From Acetobacter musti (GTDB lineage: Bacteria > Pseudomonadota > Alphaproteobacteria > Acetobacterales > Acetobacteraceae), in assembly GCF_011516835.1 (NCBI RefSeq), contig NZ_WOTB01000010.1:1-64000 (forward strand): a stretch of 64,000 nt of DNA. Reading direction: 5' to 3'. This document shows, piece by piece, positions 1 through 9,003 of this stretch (position 1 is its first letter; each line of letters opens with the position of its first letter). Both the position numbers and the translations under genes were made by a program. A model generated the notes under the pieces. It was given only the letters and a program-made list of their open reading frames with translations, was not told the origin of the DNA and made no database searches.

Positions 1-67
1 GATACTGCGCTCGGGTGATTTCAGTCCAGGCCATCTTGATCTCATCAGGTTATCGCAAACCCATGAA

Positions 68-268
68 TCATAACCCGCTGAAATCACTCAACTCATTTTC
101 GGTCAGACACTGAAATAAACGGAGCGGAAGGGTTCGCATGCTTTTCCGAATGCGAACCGGCCAGCGGCCTTCCCCGACAACCTCCCGCAACACCAGATCA
201 CCGTCATCATTAACACTGACCGCATGATCTCCTGCGACGAGCCACTCACTCCGGCCCGCGCACCTCAT
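68..268 (-). CDS. small hypothetical protein, 66 aa
   Basis: I do not recognise this protein. The start was chosen at the ATG at 268, because a strong GGAGGAGC ribosome site lies just upstream inside the end of the preceding gene; the two genes overlap by 23 bases, which suggests translational coupling. The product is short, basic and has no membrane segment or signal peptide. A central stretch reads as beta strands (VSVNDDGDLVLREVVGEG). Together with its partner at 246-500 it may form a two-gene unit. No function can be assigned. Confidence 0.5.
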   Translation of the reverse strand: MRCAGRSEWLVAGDHAVSVNDDGDLVLREVVGEGRWPVRIRKSMRTLPLRLFQCLTENELSDFSGL

Positions 269-500
269 CCTGCTCCTCCAAAACCTCCGCGGTCTGCTGC
301 CCCGCCCGTGTCGCACGAAGCTCATCAACCTCAAGCTGCAGTCGGGAAACCAGCGCCCTCAGACCACGGATATAACGGTCCTGCTCCTGATTGCGCTCCA
401 TAAGTTCCGCAAACCTGCGCTCGAAATACGCCCGCTCCGCCGCAGGATTGATCGGCGGAAAAGCAGACACAGAACTATCCTTTTCATCGCTGGCAGCCAT
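246..500 (-). CDS. small coiled-coil hypothetical protein, 84 aa
   Basis: The start is the ATG at 500, preceded by GAGGGAAA at good spacing; an in-frame opening up to 563 lacks a ribosome site. After a Ser/Asp-rich N-terminus, residues of about 22-70 are strongly helical and rich in Glu, Arg, Gln and Leu (ERRFAELMERNQEQDRYIRG), consistent with a coiled coil. The acidic C-terminus overlaps the next gene. No enzymatic motif is visible. It may be a small structural or adaptor protein; that is inference only. Confidence 0.55.
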   Translation of the reverse strand: MAASDEKDSSVSAFPPINPAAERAYFERRFAELMERNQEQDRYIRGLRALVSRLQLEVDELRATRAGQQTAEVLEEQDEVRGPE

Positions 501-590
501 AGATTTTTCCCTCATCCGGCTACAGGTCACAACCTGCGCATCCCTCTTCCGGAGAAACAGCAAAGACCTGAAAATATGATCAGAGAATCA

Positions 591-854
591 TAGACTTTTT
601 TAAAAACATCAGAAGAGACAAAACCTCTCATAATAAACCGATAATGTTATGTTTTTTGCATCCCGCTCACCAGTTCGCTTCAGCCAGCCTCAAAAAAAAC
701 ACCCACGACAAGCCCTCGATAAAACCAGCAAAAGTTTTTGAGTGCCGCCTTTTTCCAAAAAGGCGGCGTCTTCTGAAGCTTTCCAAAAAATCCTCATCAG
801 AAAATCCTTTATAATCTGAAGAAGATTATACAGAAACGCTTTTAAAACAGCCCC
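591..854. repeat. family A repeat, copy A1
   Basis: This copy fills most of the 360-base gap between 501 and 860, in which I see no gene. It has the internal hairpin GCCGCCTTTTTCCAAAAAGGCGGC near 747-770, a second stem of the CTTCTGAAGCTTT type, the ATAATGTTATGTTTTTTGC segment near one end, and a degenerate terminal inverted repeat at the right (GCTTTTAAAACAGCCCC, ending near 854). The left end is eroded (TAGACTTTTTTAAAAAC). It ends six bases before the stop codon of gmhA. Confidence 0.7.
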
Positions 855-860
855 GCAGAA

Positions 861-1514
861 TCACCGCGGACAAAGCGCCCGCTCAACAAGCCCGCATACA
901 ATATGCGCCGCCGTAATATGAAGCTGCTGTATGACAGGGGTCCACCCGGACGGAACGGCAAGCGTCACATCGCAGGGCGCCCCCTGGATGCCGGCATGGC
1001 CGGTGAACGCGGCGGTGATCAGCCCCGCCTCACGTGCGGCTTCCAGAGCACGAAGAATATTCGGGGAACGACCGGAAGTCGTAATCCCAAGAAAGACATC
1101 GCCCTCACGCCCCAGCGCCATCACCTGGCGGGAAAAAATATCGGCAAAGCCGTAATCATTCCCGATCGCGGTCAGACTGGACGTATCCGTCGTCAGCGCT
1201 ATCGCACTGAGCGGCCTGCGGTCATACATCAGACGCGCCGTAAACTCGCCGGCGATATGCTGCGCATCGGCCGCGCTGCCGCCATTGCCGGCAATCAGCA
1301 GACGCCCCCCGCCGGCCAGCGCGCCGGTGATCTTCACCGCAAGACCGATCATCACCGCCTGCGATGCCTCATCGACCGCGAAGGCCGCCATCGCCTCCGC
1401 GGATTGCCGGAGATAGTCCGTCATGAACCCATGATCGGATTTCACCGTCTCAGCGACGCCGGCGCCCGCCTGCCCGCCGGTTTCCGTTTCATCACGAGGA
1501 ACCATCTTCAGCAT
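861..1514 (-). CDS. gmhA: phosphoheptose isomerase (SIS domain), GmhA
   Basis: Predicted to convert sedoheptulose 7-phosphate to D-glycero-D-manno-heptose 7-phosphate, the first step of ADP-heptose synthesis for lipopolysaccharide core and heptosylated polymers; cytoplasmic. The 217-residue protein is a single SIS domain with the family motif [11 protein letters not shown] at 76-86, SGRSPN at 147-152, and putative metal ligands His86, Glu90, Gln196 and His204, which match the spacing of known GmhA enzymes. It has about 25 extra N-terminal residues compared with the E. coli protein. The ATG at 1514 follows GAGGGTAGGATA. It lies 51 bases behind a glycosyltransferase on the same strand, which fits a heptose or polysaccharide role. 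Confidence 0.9.
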   Translation of the reverse strand: MLKMVPRDETETGGQAGAGVAETVKSDHGFMTDYLRQSAEAMAAFAVDEASQAVMIGLAVKITGALAGGGRLLIAGNGGSAADAQHIAGEFTARLMYDRRPLSAIALTTDTSSLTAIGNDYGFADIFSRQVMALGREGDVFLGITTSGRSPNILRALEAAREAGLITAAFTGHAGIQGAPCDVTLAVPSGWTPVIQQLHITAAHIVCGLVERALCPR

Positions 1515-1565
1515 TATCCTACCCTCAGGCCTTCTGACAGGCGTCAGACTAACACCCGGTTCTCA

Positions 1566-3869
1566 CTAAACCCTTTCGCCCCGCAATGACCATGCGCCGC
1601 CGTCGAAATGGTCCGGGGGCGGCGGCCACGCAAGCAGAACCCTGGTATCGGTCACATGCAGCGCCGGATTAATCGCCGGATCATTCCTCATCACCCGATG
1701 CCAGCGGCCGACAAGCCGGGCTGTCTCAGCACAGTGCAGCCATTGCCGGGCAATGCTCACATCCCGCCCCCGCGTGGCGCCGTCGAGATGAGTCAGCACC
1801 GCGTGAGGCGTCCATACAACACGCCAGCCGGCAGCAATCACACGCAGACAGAGATCAATATCGTTACAGGTGACCCGAAACGCCTCATCGAGCCCTCCGA
1901 CACGCTCCCAGACATCCCGCCGCATCAGAAGACACGCCCCCGTCACCGCCAGCAGATCCCGCTGCCACACAAGCTGCCCCAGATAACCAGGATCGTCAGG
2001 CGCGGCGCCGCGCAGAATGTGGGTCGCCCCGTCTTCGGACAGGACCACGCCGCCATGCTGCAGAGTGCCATCCGGATAAAGCAGCCTGGCGCCGACGACG
2101 CCGACATCCCGCCGCATGATCTGGCGCACCATCTCCTCCAGCCAGTCCGGATGCAGGATCTCAATATCATCGTTAAGCAGCAGAATCAGATCGCCACCAC
2201 AGCTCCGGACGGCCTCGTTATTCAGACGCGACCAGTTGAACGGAAAGTCCAGACGCAGAATCGTGACACGGGCATCCGTATCCAGTTCCCGCAAAAGACA
2301 CAGCGTCTCATCCTCACTGCTGCCATTATCGACGATCACCACGTCCAGCGCCGCATAATCCGTCTTATTCAGCAGCCCCGTTACGCACTGGCGCAGCAGG
2401 CCGGGACTGTCCCGTGTCGGGATAATCACCGATACCGTCGGAAGCATCCGGGGCAGCGGATAAAGAACACGCGGCCAGAGCGGGCCGTCCCCTTTCTCCC
2501 CGCCCCCTCCCGCCGCATCAGGCAGCAGAGACGCTTCCGTCAGCCGGACATCGGACCGCCAGCGGGCAAGATGAGACGCCGCTATGCGCCGCCCGGCCGG
2601 GAGCGGCGCATCCGGACCGGACCGGGCCAGAACAAAGGGCGGCAGGTCCTGAAAATACCGCCCGTGAAAAAGAATCCGGGGAAGATGCCTGACACGCTCC
2701 CTGGACACTCCTTCGGCAACAGCAAGTTTCAGCGCATAGAAGACCGCCGCCCGTGAAACAGCCTCATCCGAAACAGCGCCCGCCTCGCTGTCGCAGGCAC
2801 AGGCCGTCGCCGTCGCAAAGCCGCCAGCCTCTTCGATCCGGCGGCGGGAAAAAACGGCCAGCTGACCCACCGTATCCCCCGCCAGAAGCTGATCCTCACT
2901 CCATCCGGGCTTCAGCCGGGCAGTCCGGCGCCATCCGTCGTCACCCCGGACATCCTCGTCCGTAAACAGCAGGACAGTCCCGGGATCAGCCGCAAGCGCA
3001 CGCGCTATGTGCATTACAGCATCCGGCGCCAGCTCATCGCCGCAATTCAGAAACGCGACAAAAGGCTCGTCGCCTGCTTCGTACAACGCAGCTCCGGTAA
3101 GCACCGCCCCATCCGGAGCCATTCCGGCCTCAGCGCCTTCCGCAACCTGGCAGAACCGGATATCCGGAGAGGACCGGGCATGATCCTGCAAAATCCTCGT
3201 AACGTCCGGCGACAGACCGGAACCCGCCATAGACAGCGTCCAGCCATCGCAGATCTGCGCCCGCACCGAACCGATCGTAGCGGCAAGACGATCCGGCCGG
3301 CATGCCGTCACATCGAGCAGCAGGGCAATCCGCGGCAACCCCGCCTGACTGCCAGCGTCAGAACCCGCGACCTCACGCTCAGCAGCGGCAAAAGTATCGT
3401 AACGACGTGCCCAGAGCCCATAAGCGCAGTCATCGTCCGGCGATGCGCCGTCGGGACAGAAAAGCGCAAACGGATCATGCCGACGCAGCAGAGCAGGCAT
3501 CTCCGCAGCCAGCACGAGCGCGGAAACCCGGTCCCGGGCCATCCCGAGCATACCCTGTTCAGCCTTAGTCGGCACCCGCCCCATGGCGTTCCGGACCAGC
3601 GCATAAAGAAACGGCTCCGTGCACTCCTCCCCGGCCCCGTGCAGCTTCACAAATTCCGGCAGAGCGATCACCGCTTCAGCAACCCGCTCTCTGCCAGGAC
3701 GGTCGCCGGCAACGGCGTCCTCGGAACGCCGCAGCAGCGCCTTAAAATCATCCGCTTCACCGGGAGCCGGAGGCCGCCCCAGTCCTGTCAGAAAAACCCG
3801 GAGGACGAAATTCGCGTCCATCACAGCATCGGGCACAGCATCAGGTCCCGTGGCGTCGGGTCCCGTCAT
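1566..3869 (-). CDS. glycosyltransferase with two GT2-like domains, 767 aa
   Basis: A cytoplasmic or membrane-associated sugar transferase for surface polysaccharide. Residues of about 17-80 resemble the DUF4214 helical module often linked to glycosyltransferases (VLRVFLTGLGRPP). Residues of about 175-420 resemble a first GT-A domain, with NCGDE in place of the usual DDD, TDEDV, and the KPGWSEDQLL segment of this family. The C-terminal domain from about 475 is a clear rhamnosyltransferase-like GT2 domain (VSVIIPTRDS, LLLNDDIEI near 563, CNDIDLCLR near 663). The first domain may be degenerate. The start at 3869 has GGAGAGGCGG upstream. It precedes gmhA and is divergent from two GT4 genes. Confidence 0.88.
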   Translation of the reverse strand: MTGPDATGPDAVPDAVMDANFVLRVFLTGLGRPPAPGEADDFKALLRRSEDAVAGDRPGRERVAEAVIALPEFVKLHGAGEECTEPFLYALVRNAMGRVPTKAEQGMLGMARDRVSALVLAAEMPALLRRHDPFALFCPDGASPDDDCAYGLWARRYDTFAAAEREVAGSDAGSQAGLPRIALLLDVTACRPDRLAATIGSVRAQICDGWTLSMAGSGLSPDVTRILQDHARSSPDIRFCQVAEGAEAGMAPDGAVLTGAALYEAGDEPFVAFLNCGDELAPDAVMHIARALAADPGTVLLFTDEDVRGDDGWRRTARLKPGWSEDQLLAGDTVGQLAVFSRRRIEEAGGFATATACACDSEAGAVSDEAVSRAAVFYALKLAVAEGVSRERVRHLPRILFHGRYFQDLPPFVLARSGPDAPLPAGRRIAASHLARWRSDVRLTEASLLPDAAGGGGEKGDGPLWPRVLYPLPRMLPTVSVIIPTRDSPGLLRQCVTGLLNKTDYAALDVVIVDNGSSEDETLCLLRELDTDARVTILRLDFPFNWSRLNNEAVRSCGGDLILLLNDDIEILHPDWLEEMVRQIMRRDVGVVGARLLYPDGTLQHGGVVLSEDGATHILRGAAPDDPGYLGQLVWQRDLLAVTGACLLMRRDVWERVGGLDEAFRVTCNDIDLCLRVIAAGWRVVWTPHAVLTHLDGATRGRDVSIARQWLHCAETARLVGRWHRVMRNDPAINPALHVTDTRVLLAWPPPPDHFDGGAWSLRGERV

Positions 3870-4121
3870 GAAATCCGCCTCTCCGGACGCAAAACTGTCA
3901 GGTCAGCACGCGAACTCTGACAGAAACAAAAAACAGTTTGACCAGACATCGCGCCCACCGATGCCTCCAAAACGCCCCGCACGCAACCGTCGGCCAGCGT
4001 GCCAGACCGGCTGCGGAACGACCTGCCGGGTTGACGGGAAGGAAGACCTGGTGGTGGATGCAGGGAACGTCTGGCATCGGATCGCCATGCGTAAACCCGT
4101 CACCAGATACGACAGGACTTC

Positions 4122-5822
4122 ATGGCGCGCTCTTCTTCAACTGCCACGCCGGGATACACGATATGGATCGACGTCGATGACCTCTTTCATTACGCCCGCT
4201 CAAACCCGCGCCCAAGCGGGATTCAGAGACTTGTCTACGAGATTCTGAACGTTATCGAAGCCCGTGCCGCCCGCCATGCCAGCACGCCCCGGATCCGGTT
4301 CGTCCGGCGGGGTCCGGACGACGCACCGCTCTCGGAAGTCACCTTCGACGACATCTCCGCCCTGTTCGGCAAACTGTCCGGAGACGGCCAGACCCCAGAC
4401 CACGAGACGCCAGACCGCCCAAGGTCAGATAACCGGGCGTCAGATAACCGGACACCGGCTGCCTCATCGCCTGGTCCGTCACGCGCCCCCGGGGCGCCGG
4501 ATCGCCTTCGCGCCGGAATCCGCAGCCTCATTCATTCGGTGCGGAAATTCGTCACCCCCGGACCGGCCACAGGCACCGGAGCGGGACTGCAGGCCATGCA
4601 GCGACTGCGTCTGGGCGCAATCCGCAGACTGGAAAGCATGCCGGCCGATCTCTCCGGACCGCTTCTTGCCGCCGGCGTCTCACAGATCCGCGTCCTGCGA
4701 TTGCTCCGCCGCCTCCGGAACCAGCAAACGGAAGTCACCGCGCCCGAACAGCCCTCACAACCGCCGGCAGCCGTCCCGCCCCCGACCGGTCACACCCCCT
4801 CCGGAACAAACCCGGTCAGCGAGGATTTCGCACCGCACGACATTTTCCTCATTCCCGGCGCCGCCTGGTCCGATCCGTATTTCGGTGAGCGCCTTCGCGT
4901 TATCCGGGAATATCACTGCCTGCGCCCCGTCGTCCTGCTCTATGATCTCATCCCGGCACGCCGGCCGGAATGGTGCGCGCACTCGCTGGTCAGAGACTTT
5001 CGCCACTGGCTCGATACAACGCTTCCACAGTGCAGCCACATGCTGGCCATCAGCAGAGCGACAGCGCAGGACGCCATGCGTTACGCCGCCGAAGAAGGCC
5101 TGCATCTGGCCGGTCCCGTCCGCACGATCCCGCTTGGAACCGGCTTCGGCCTTGCGGCAAAACCGGTCTCCCCGGATACCGCCACGGACAGCGCCACCGC
5201 CGCTCCCTGTCCCGGTTTACCGAAACCGGGAACCTATGTGCTGTTCGTCTCGACACTGGAAGCCCGTAAAAACCACGCCCTGCTCTTTCGTGTCTGGCGT
5301 CGTCTGATCCGCGATCTCGGACGTGAAAACGTGCCGACCCTGGTTTTCGCCGGCCGCGTCGGCTGGCTCGTCGCCGATCTCATGCAGCAACTGGACAATA
5401 CCGACTGGCTCGACGGCAAAATCCGGCTGCTGAAAGACCCGACGGACGCCGAACTGCATCAGCTTTATCATGGCTGCCTGTTCACCGTCTTTCCGTCCCT
5501 GTTCGAAGGATGGGGACTTCCGGTCACCGAAAGCCTGATGCTCGGACGCCCCTGCGTCGCTTCGGATACAACCTCGGTACCGGAAGCCGGCGGAGCATTC
5601 GCCCGCTATTTCAACCCCGAAAGCACACAGGACGCGACCACCGTCATCCGTGAGGTCATCACCTCGCCCGACATGCTGGCCGCATGGCGTAAACAGGTCG
5701 AAACGGATTTCCCCCGCGTCCCCTGGGAAACCTCCGCCGACGCTATTCTGGACGCATGCGCCGAAGCCTGCGGACCGCAGACTCCCGGACAACCCGAAGC
5801 GAAAGGAGAGCACCGGGAATGA
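4122..5822 (+). CDS. GT4 (group 1) glycosyltransferase, 566 aa
   Basis: A retaining GT-B sugar transferase of the group 1 family, predicted to act at the cytoplasmic face on a polysaccharide precursor. The N-terminus carries WIDVDDLFHY and RPSGIQRLVYE, shared with the next gene. The C-terminal donor-binding domain has FVSTLEARKNH, FAGRVGW and the E-x7-E motif EGWGLPVTE near 461-469. Two Pro/Ala-rich low-complexity inserts (about 88-130 and 205-245) make it some 80 residues longer than its paralogue. An AGGA sits six bases before the ATG. The stop overlaps the next start as ATGA, so the pair is probably translationally coupled. Substrate unknown. Confidence 0.9.
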   Translation: MARSSSTATPGYTIWIDVDDLFHYARSNPRPSGIQRLVYEILNVIEARAARHASTPRIRFVRRGPDDAPLSEVTFDDISALFGKLSGDGQTPDHETPDRPRSDNRASDNRTPAASSPGPSRAPGAPDRLRAGIRSLIHSVRKFVTPGPATGTGAGLQAMQRLRLGAIRRLESMPADLSGPLLAAGVSQIRVLRLLRRLRNQQTEVTAPEQPSQPPAAVPPPTGHTPSGTNPVSEDFAPHDIFLIPGAAWSDPYFGERLRVIREYHCLRPVVLLYDLIPARRPEWCAHSLVRDFRHWLDTTLPQCSHMLAISRATAQDAMRYAAEEGLHLAGPVRTIPLGTGFGLAAKPVSPDTATDSATAAPCPGLPKPGTYVLFVSTLEARKNHALLFRVWRRLIRDLGRENVPTLVFAGRVGWLVADLMQQLDNTDWLDGKIRLLKDPTDAELHQLYHGCLFTVFPSLFEGWGLPVTESLMLGRPCVASDTTSVPEAGGAFARYFNPESTQDATTVIREVITSPDMLAAWRKQVETDFPRVPWETSADAILDACAEACGPQTPGQPEAKGEHRE

Positions 5823-7270
5823 GCCGGACGATGTGGATCGATGTCAGCGATCTTCTTCATTACCTCACCCATCACAACCGGCCGAGCGGCATCCAGCGCG
5901 TCGTCTTCGAGCTCAGCCGCGCGCTGGCCGCGCAGGCGCCATCACAGGTCCGCTTCGTGCAGCGAACGGGCGGGCCATGCCATTTCGAAACAGTGGACTG
6001 GTCTTATCTCGCGGCCCTGTTCTCGACCGTAACAGGCGTTTCGTCCCGCCAGCAGACCAGCCCCGCCGCAACACCGGAAAAGCGGATCGACACTTTCATC
6101 GAATCCCCCGAAACAGAGACAACACTCCCCGCCGTATTCCGTACGCAGCTGAATGTCCTGCGTCATCTCGCGCGCCTGCCACGCGAGACCGTCCGCTACG
6201 GACTCCGCAAAGCGGAAATCCACCGCACGGCCCGCCTGAAGCGCGAGGCGATCGCCGCGGAAACAGGCAAAATAACCCCGCCAGACCGCCGCATCCGTCT
6301 GGCGGATGCCGCAAAACCCGGTGACGTCTTCTTCGTGCCAGGCTCACCCTGGCATCACCTGGACTATGTCCGAACCGTCCGATGGCTGCGCGATGATCTG
6401 CGCATGTCTTTCGGCCTGCTGATCCACGATCTTATTCCCGTGCGTCACCCGGAATGGTGTGACCGGGGCGTCATCGTCACGTTCACCCAATGGCACCGCT
6501 CGATCCTGCCGCTGGCGGATCATGTCTTCGTCACCAGCCGGCACGTCGCGGGCGATGTCGAGGCATACGCCGCCGAAAACGGCATTGTCTTTGATAATCC
6601 GGTCACGCCTGTCGGCCTGGGCTCGTCATTCGGCGCGGCTGTACCGCAGAGCGCGAAAGCCCCGTCCCCCTCTCTCCCGGACGAGGCCAGAGCCGGCACA
6701 CTGCCCGCTTCCACATCGCCCGCTTCCGAAAATTACGTGCTGTTCGTTTCCACCCTGGAAGCGCGTAAGAATCACAGCCTGCTCTTCCGCGTCTGGCGCC
6801 GCCTGCTTGAAGAACGTCCGGCCGACCAGGTGCCGGTGCTGGTTTTCGCGGGCCGCGTCGGCTGGCTGGTGTCCGATCTCATGCAGCAGCTGGACAATGC
6901 GAACTGGCTGGACGGAAAAATCAGGCTGGTGTCCAGCCCGACCGACGACGAGCTGGCGACACTTTATCGCGGCTGCCTGTTCACGCTGTTCCCTTCTTTG
7001 TCTGAAGGATGGGGTCTTCCCGTAGCGGAAAGTCTTGCTTTCGGTCGCCCGTGTATTGCGTCGAATACGACCGCCATCCCTGAAGCAGGCGGTTCGCTCG
7101 TAAAATATTTCGACCCGGAAGACACCGACAGCGCCACCCGTGCCATCGGCGCCGTAATCGATGACCGGGAAGGCCTCGCGGCATGGCAGAAAACCGTCGC
7201 CACCCGCTATACCCCGGCGTCATGGGACGGACCCGCGAAACGCGTCCTCGCCGGCTACGGCCTGTCATGA
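5819..7270 (+). CDS. GT4 (group 1) glycosyltransferase, 483 aa
   Basis: A paralogue of the preceding gene, sharing the N-terminal signature WIDVSDLLHYL and RPSGIQRVVFE, the FVSTLEARKNHSLLFRVWRR block and the E-x7-E motif EGWGLPVAE near residue 395. The start was set at the ATG at 5819 because GAAAGGAGAGC lies just upstream and the codon overlaps the previous stop (ATGA). It lacks the two Pro/Ala-rich inserts of its neighbour. The two probably add successive sugars of one repeat unit, but acceptors and donors cannot be read from sequence. Confidence 0.9.
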   Translation: MSRTMWIDVSDLLHYLTHHNRPSGIQRVVFELSRALAAQAPSQVRFVQRTGGPCHFETVDWSYLAALFSTVTGVSSRQQTSPAATPEKRIDTFIESPETETTLPAVFRTQLNVLRHLARLPRETVRYGLRKAEIHRTARLKREAIAAETGKITPPDRRIRLADAAKPGDVFFVPGSPWHHLDYVRTVRWLRDDLRMSFGLLIHDLIPVRHPEWCDRGVIVTFTQWHRSILPLADHVFVTSRHVAGDVEAYAAENGIVFDNPVTPVGLGSSFGAAVPQSAKAPSPSLPDEARAGTLPASTSPASENYVLFVSTLEARKNHSLLFRVWRRLLEERPADQVPVLVFAGRVGWLVSDLMQQLDNANWLDGKIRLVSSPTDDELATLYRGCLFTLFPSLSEGWGLPVAESLAFGRPCIASNTTAIPEAGGSLVKYFDPEDTDSATRAIGAVIDDREGLAAWQKTVATRYTPASWDGPAKRVLAGYGLS

Positions 7271-7332
7271 ACATCAGATAACAGAAAGCCCGGATCTTTA
7301 TACCTCATACGCACCCCGGAGAACCTCCCCTA

Positions 7333-7672
7333 GAGACCGCTTCAAACTATAAAGAAGTTTTTGGCGAAGCTTTTTTCAAAAAGCTTCAGAAGACACCGCC
7401 TTTCCGGAAAAGGCGACACCCGGAAATTCCGGTGTTTATGTATTTTGCAAACAGGAGACAAAACAGGGCTCTGCCCTTCACGCCTTTAACTTAACAAACC
7501 GGGATCAAAGGGGCTGCGTCCCCTTGCGGGGTACGGGACAAAGCCCCGAAAAGCCACTACGCCTGTATCCTTTTTGCGTCCGGCTGAAGCGAACAGATGA
7601 GCAGGACGCAAAACATAACATCATCAGCCTGTTACAACCGATCTGTTCCTCTGAAGCTTTTGAAACCGCCTC
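7333..7672. repeat. family A repeat, copy A2, with nested B/C module
   Basis: This copy occupies most of the 464-base gap 7271-7734, which has no convincing gene. It starts with GAGACCGCTTCAAA and ends with TTTGAAACCGCCTC, an inverted terminal pair. Inside are the AAGAAGTTTTTGG segment, a hairpin GCCTTTCCGGAAAAGGC, a partial C motif (CAGGGCTCTGCCC near 7464) and a complete family B unit at 7491-7552 (AACAAACCGGGATCAAAG onward), then the CATAACATCATCAGCCTGTTA segment typical of the distal half. Its larger size than other copies is explained by the nested B/C module. Confidence 0.75.
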
Positions 7673-7734
7673 CCCTCGCCCGCACGAATATCCGGAGCAA
7701 AACAGCAGACTCCGCTCCCATATATTTCATTCAG

Positions 7735-9003
7735 TCAGCCATCCAGCGCGGCGACCGCCGTTGCAAAACTGGGAGCAAGCGGCAGCAACGGCGCAAGCGT
7801 CGCCTGCCAGGCATGATACAGATCCGCTTTCCCCGGATAGACCACCGCGGAACTGCGATTGTGACGATCGAGTTCCTGATGCCAGCCTCCGGCCTCACGA
7901 TCGATCATAAACAGATCAACGTAATCCCAGATCGTGCGATACCATTTTTCATAGCAGGCATTGCCCGTGCGCTTGAGCAGCGCCGCCGCAGCCGTCAGGG
8001 CTTCGGCCTGACACCAGTGCGGCCGCACATGCACAACCGGCTTCAGTGAGAAATCCACAGTGTAGAGCACACCCGGCGCCCCGTCCCGCTCCCACCCGGC
8101 CCGCATTCCCGCATGAAACAGCCCGACCGAGTCCTCGAACAGCCATGCCGGCGCCTCACCGTCCTCCCGCAGAAGCGCCGCCTCAAGCTTGAGCAGAAGA
8201 TGGGACCATTCGAGAAAATGACCCGGCGTCAGACCATAGGGGCGCAGATCGTCCGTCGGCTTATCCCTGTTGAAATCCCGCAGCAGCACCCATTCACGGC
8301 TGAAATGTTCAGGCACCGCATAATCCATGGCTTTCGCATAGGTGTGCATGAACCGCTCGGAGATACGCAGGGCCCTGTCGCGCCAGACGGAATTGCCCGT
8401 CACATCCGCCACGGCCATACACGCCTCCACGGAATGCATGTTCGCGTTCGCCCCGCGATAGTCTTCCTCATCCGACCAGTCCCGCGCGAAACTCTCGCGG
8501 AAGACGCCCTCATCCTCACTCCAGAACCGCCTCTCCCAGACGGAAAGCGCCTCTTCGAGCAGCGGCCGCGCCCCGTCCACTCGCGCCACCACGGCGGATG
8601 ACGCCGCGAGCACAATGAAAGCGTGCAGATAGGCCTGCTTGCGTCCCCCATCCGCCTCGTCCCGCGCCATGCCGGACGTCTCAAACCATCCGCCATATTC
8701 CGGATCGCGCAACGGTCCCAGAAGAGACGCCACACCATGCGCGGCCAGCGGAAGACAGCCAAGAAACCCGCGATTCCCCGCAATCGCATAAACATGCGTC
8801 ATCCGGGCCGTCAGAGTCGTGTCAGCCACGGCGTCCGGGGGCAGATGACCCCGATCATCCAGCGCGCCAAACCCTTCCCCGACACGGGACGGCTTCGAGA
8901 AGTCCAGAAGACGCGCCCCCTGCGCGTTCAGCCATGCGCGATGCGAACTCTCGCGGATCCAGCTCGAACGCGGCAGCATCAGGGAGGGAAGCGGCTCAGC
9001 CAT
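7735..9003 (-). CDS. AGE-family sugar isomerase/epimerase (YihS-like)
   Basis: A cytoplasmic (alpha/alpha)6-barrel enzyme of the N-acylglucosamine 2-epimerase superfamily, 422 residues, a typical length. The segments PGHFLEWSHLLL, RPHWCQAEALTA and GKADLYHAWQA match the active-site regions of the aldose-ketose isomerase branch (mannose isomerase, sulfoquinovose isomerase YihS) better than the GlcNAc 2-epimerase branch. The ATG at 9003 overlaps the end of the upstream SDR gene by eight bases, so the two are probably co-translated. Substrate is not determinable; a sulfoquinovose role would fit the sulfur theme elsewhere in the window but is speculative. Confidence 0.82.
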   Translation of the reverse strand: MAEPLPSLMLPRSSWIRESSHRAWLNAQGARLLDFSKPSRVGEGFGALDDRGHLPPDAVADTTLTARMTHVYAIAGNRGFLGCLPLAAHGVASLLGPLRDPEYGGWFETSGMARDEADGGRKQAYLHAFIVLAASSAVVARVDGARPLLEEALSVWERRFWSEDEGVFRESFARDWSDEEDYRGANANMHSVEACMAVADVTGNSVWRDRALRISERFMHTYAKAMDYAVPEHFSREWVLLRDFNRDKPTDDLRPYGLTPGHFLEWSHLLLKLEAALLREDGEAPAWLFEDSVGLFHAGMRAGWERDGAPGVLYTVDFSLKPVVHVRPHWCQAEALTAAAALLKRTGNACYEKWYRTIWDYVDLFMIDREAGGWHQELDRHNRSSAVVYPGKADLYHAWQATLAPLLPLAPSFATAVAALDG

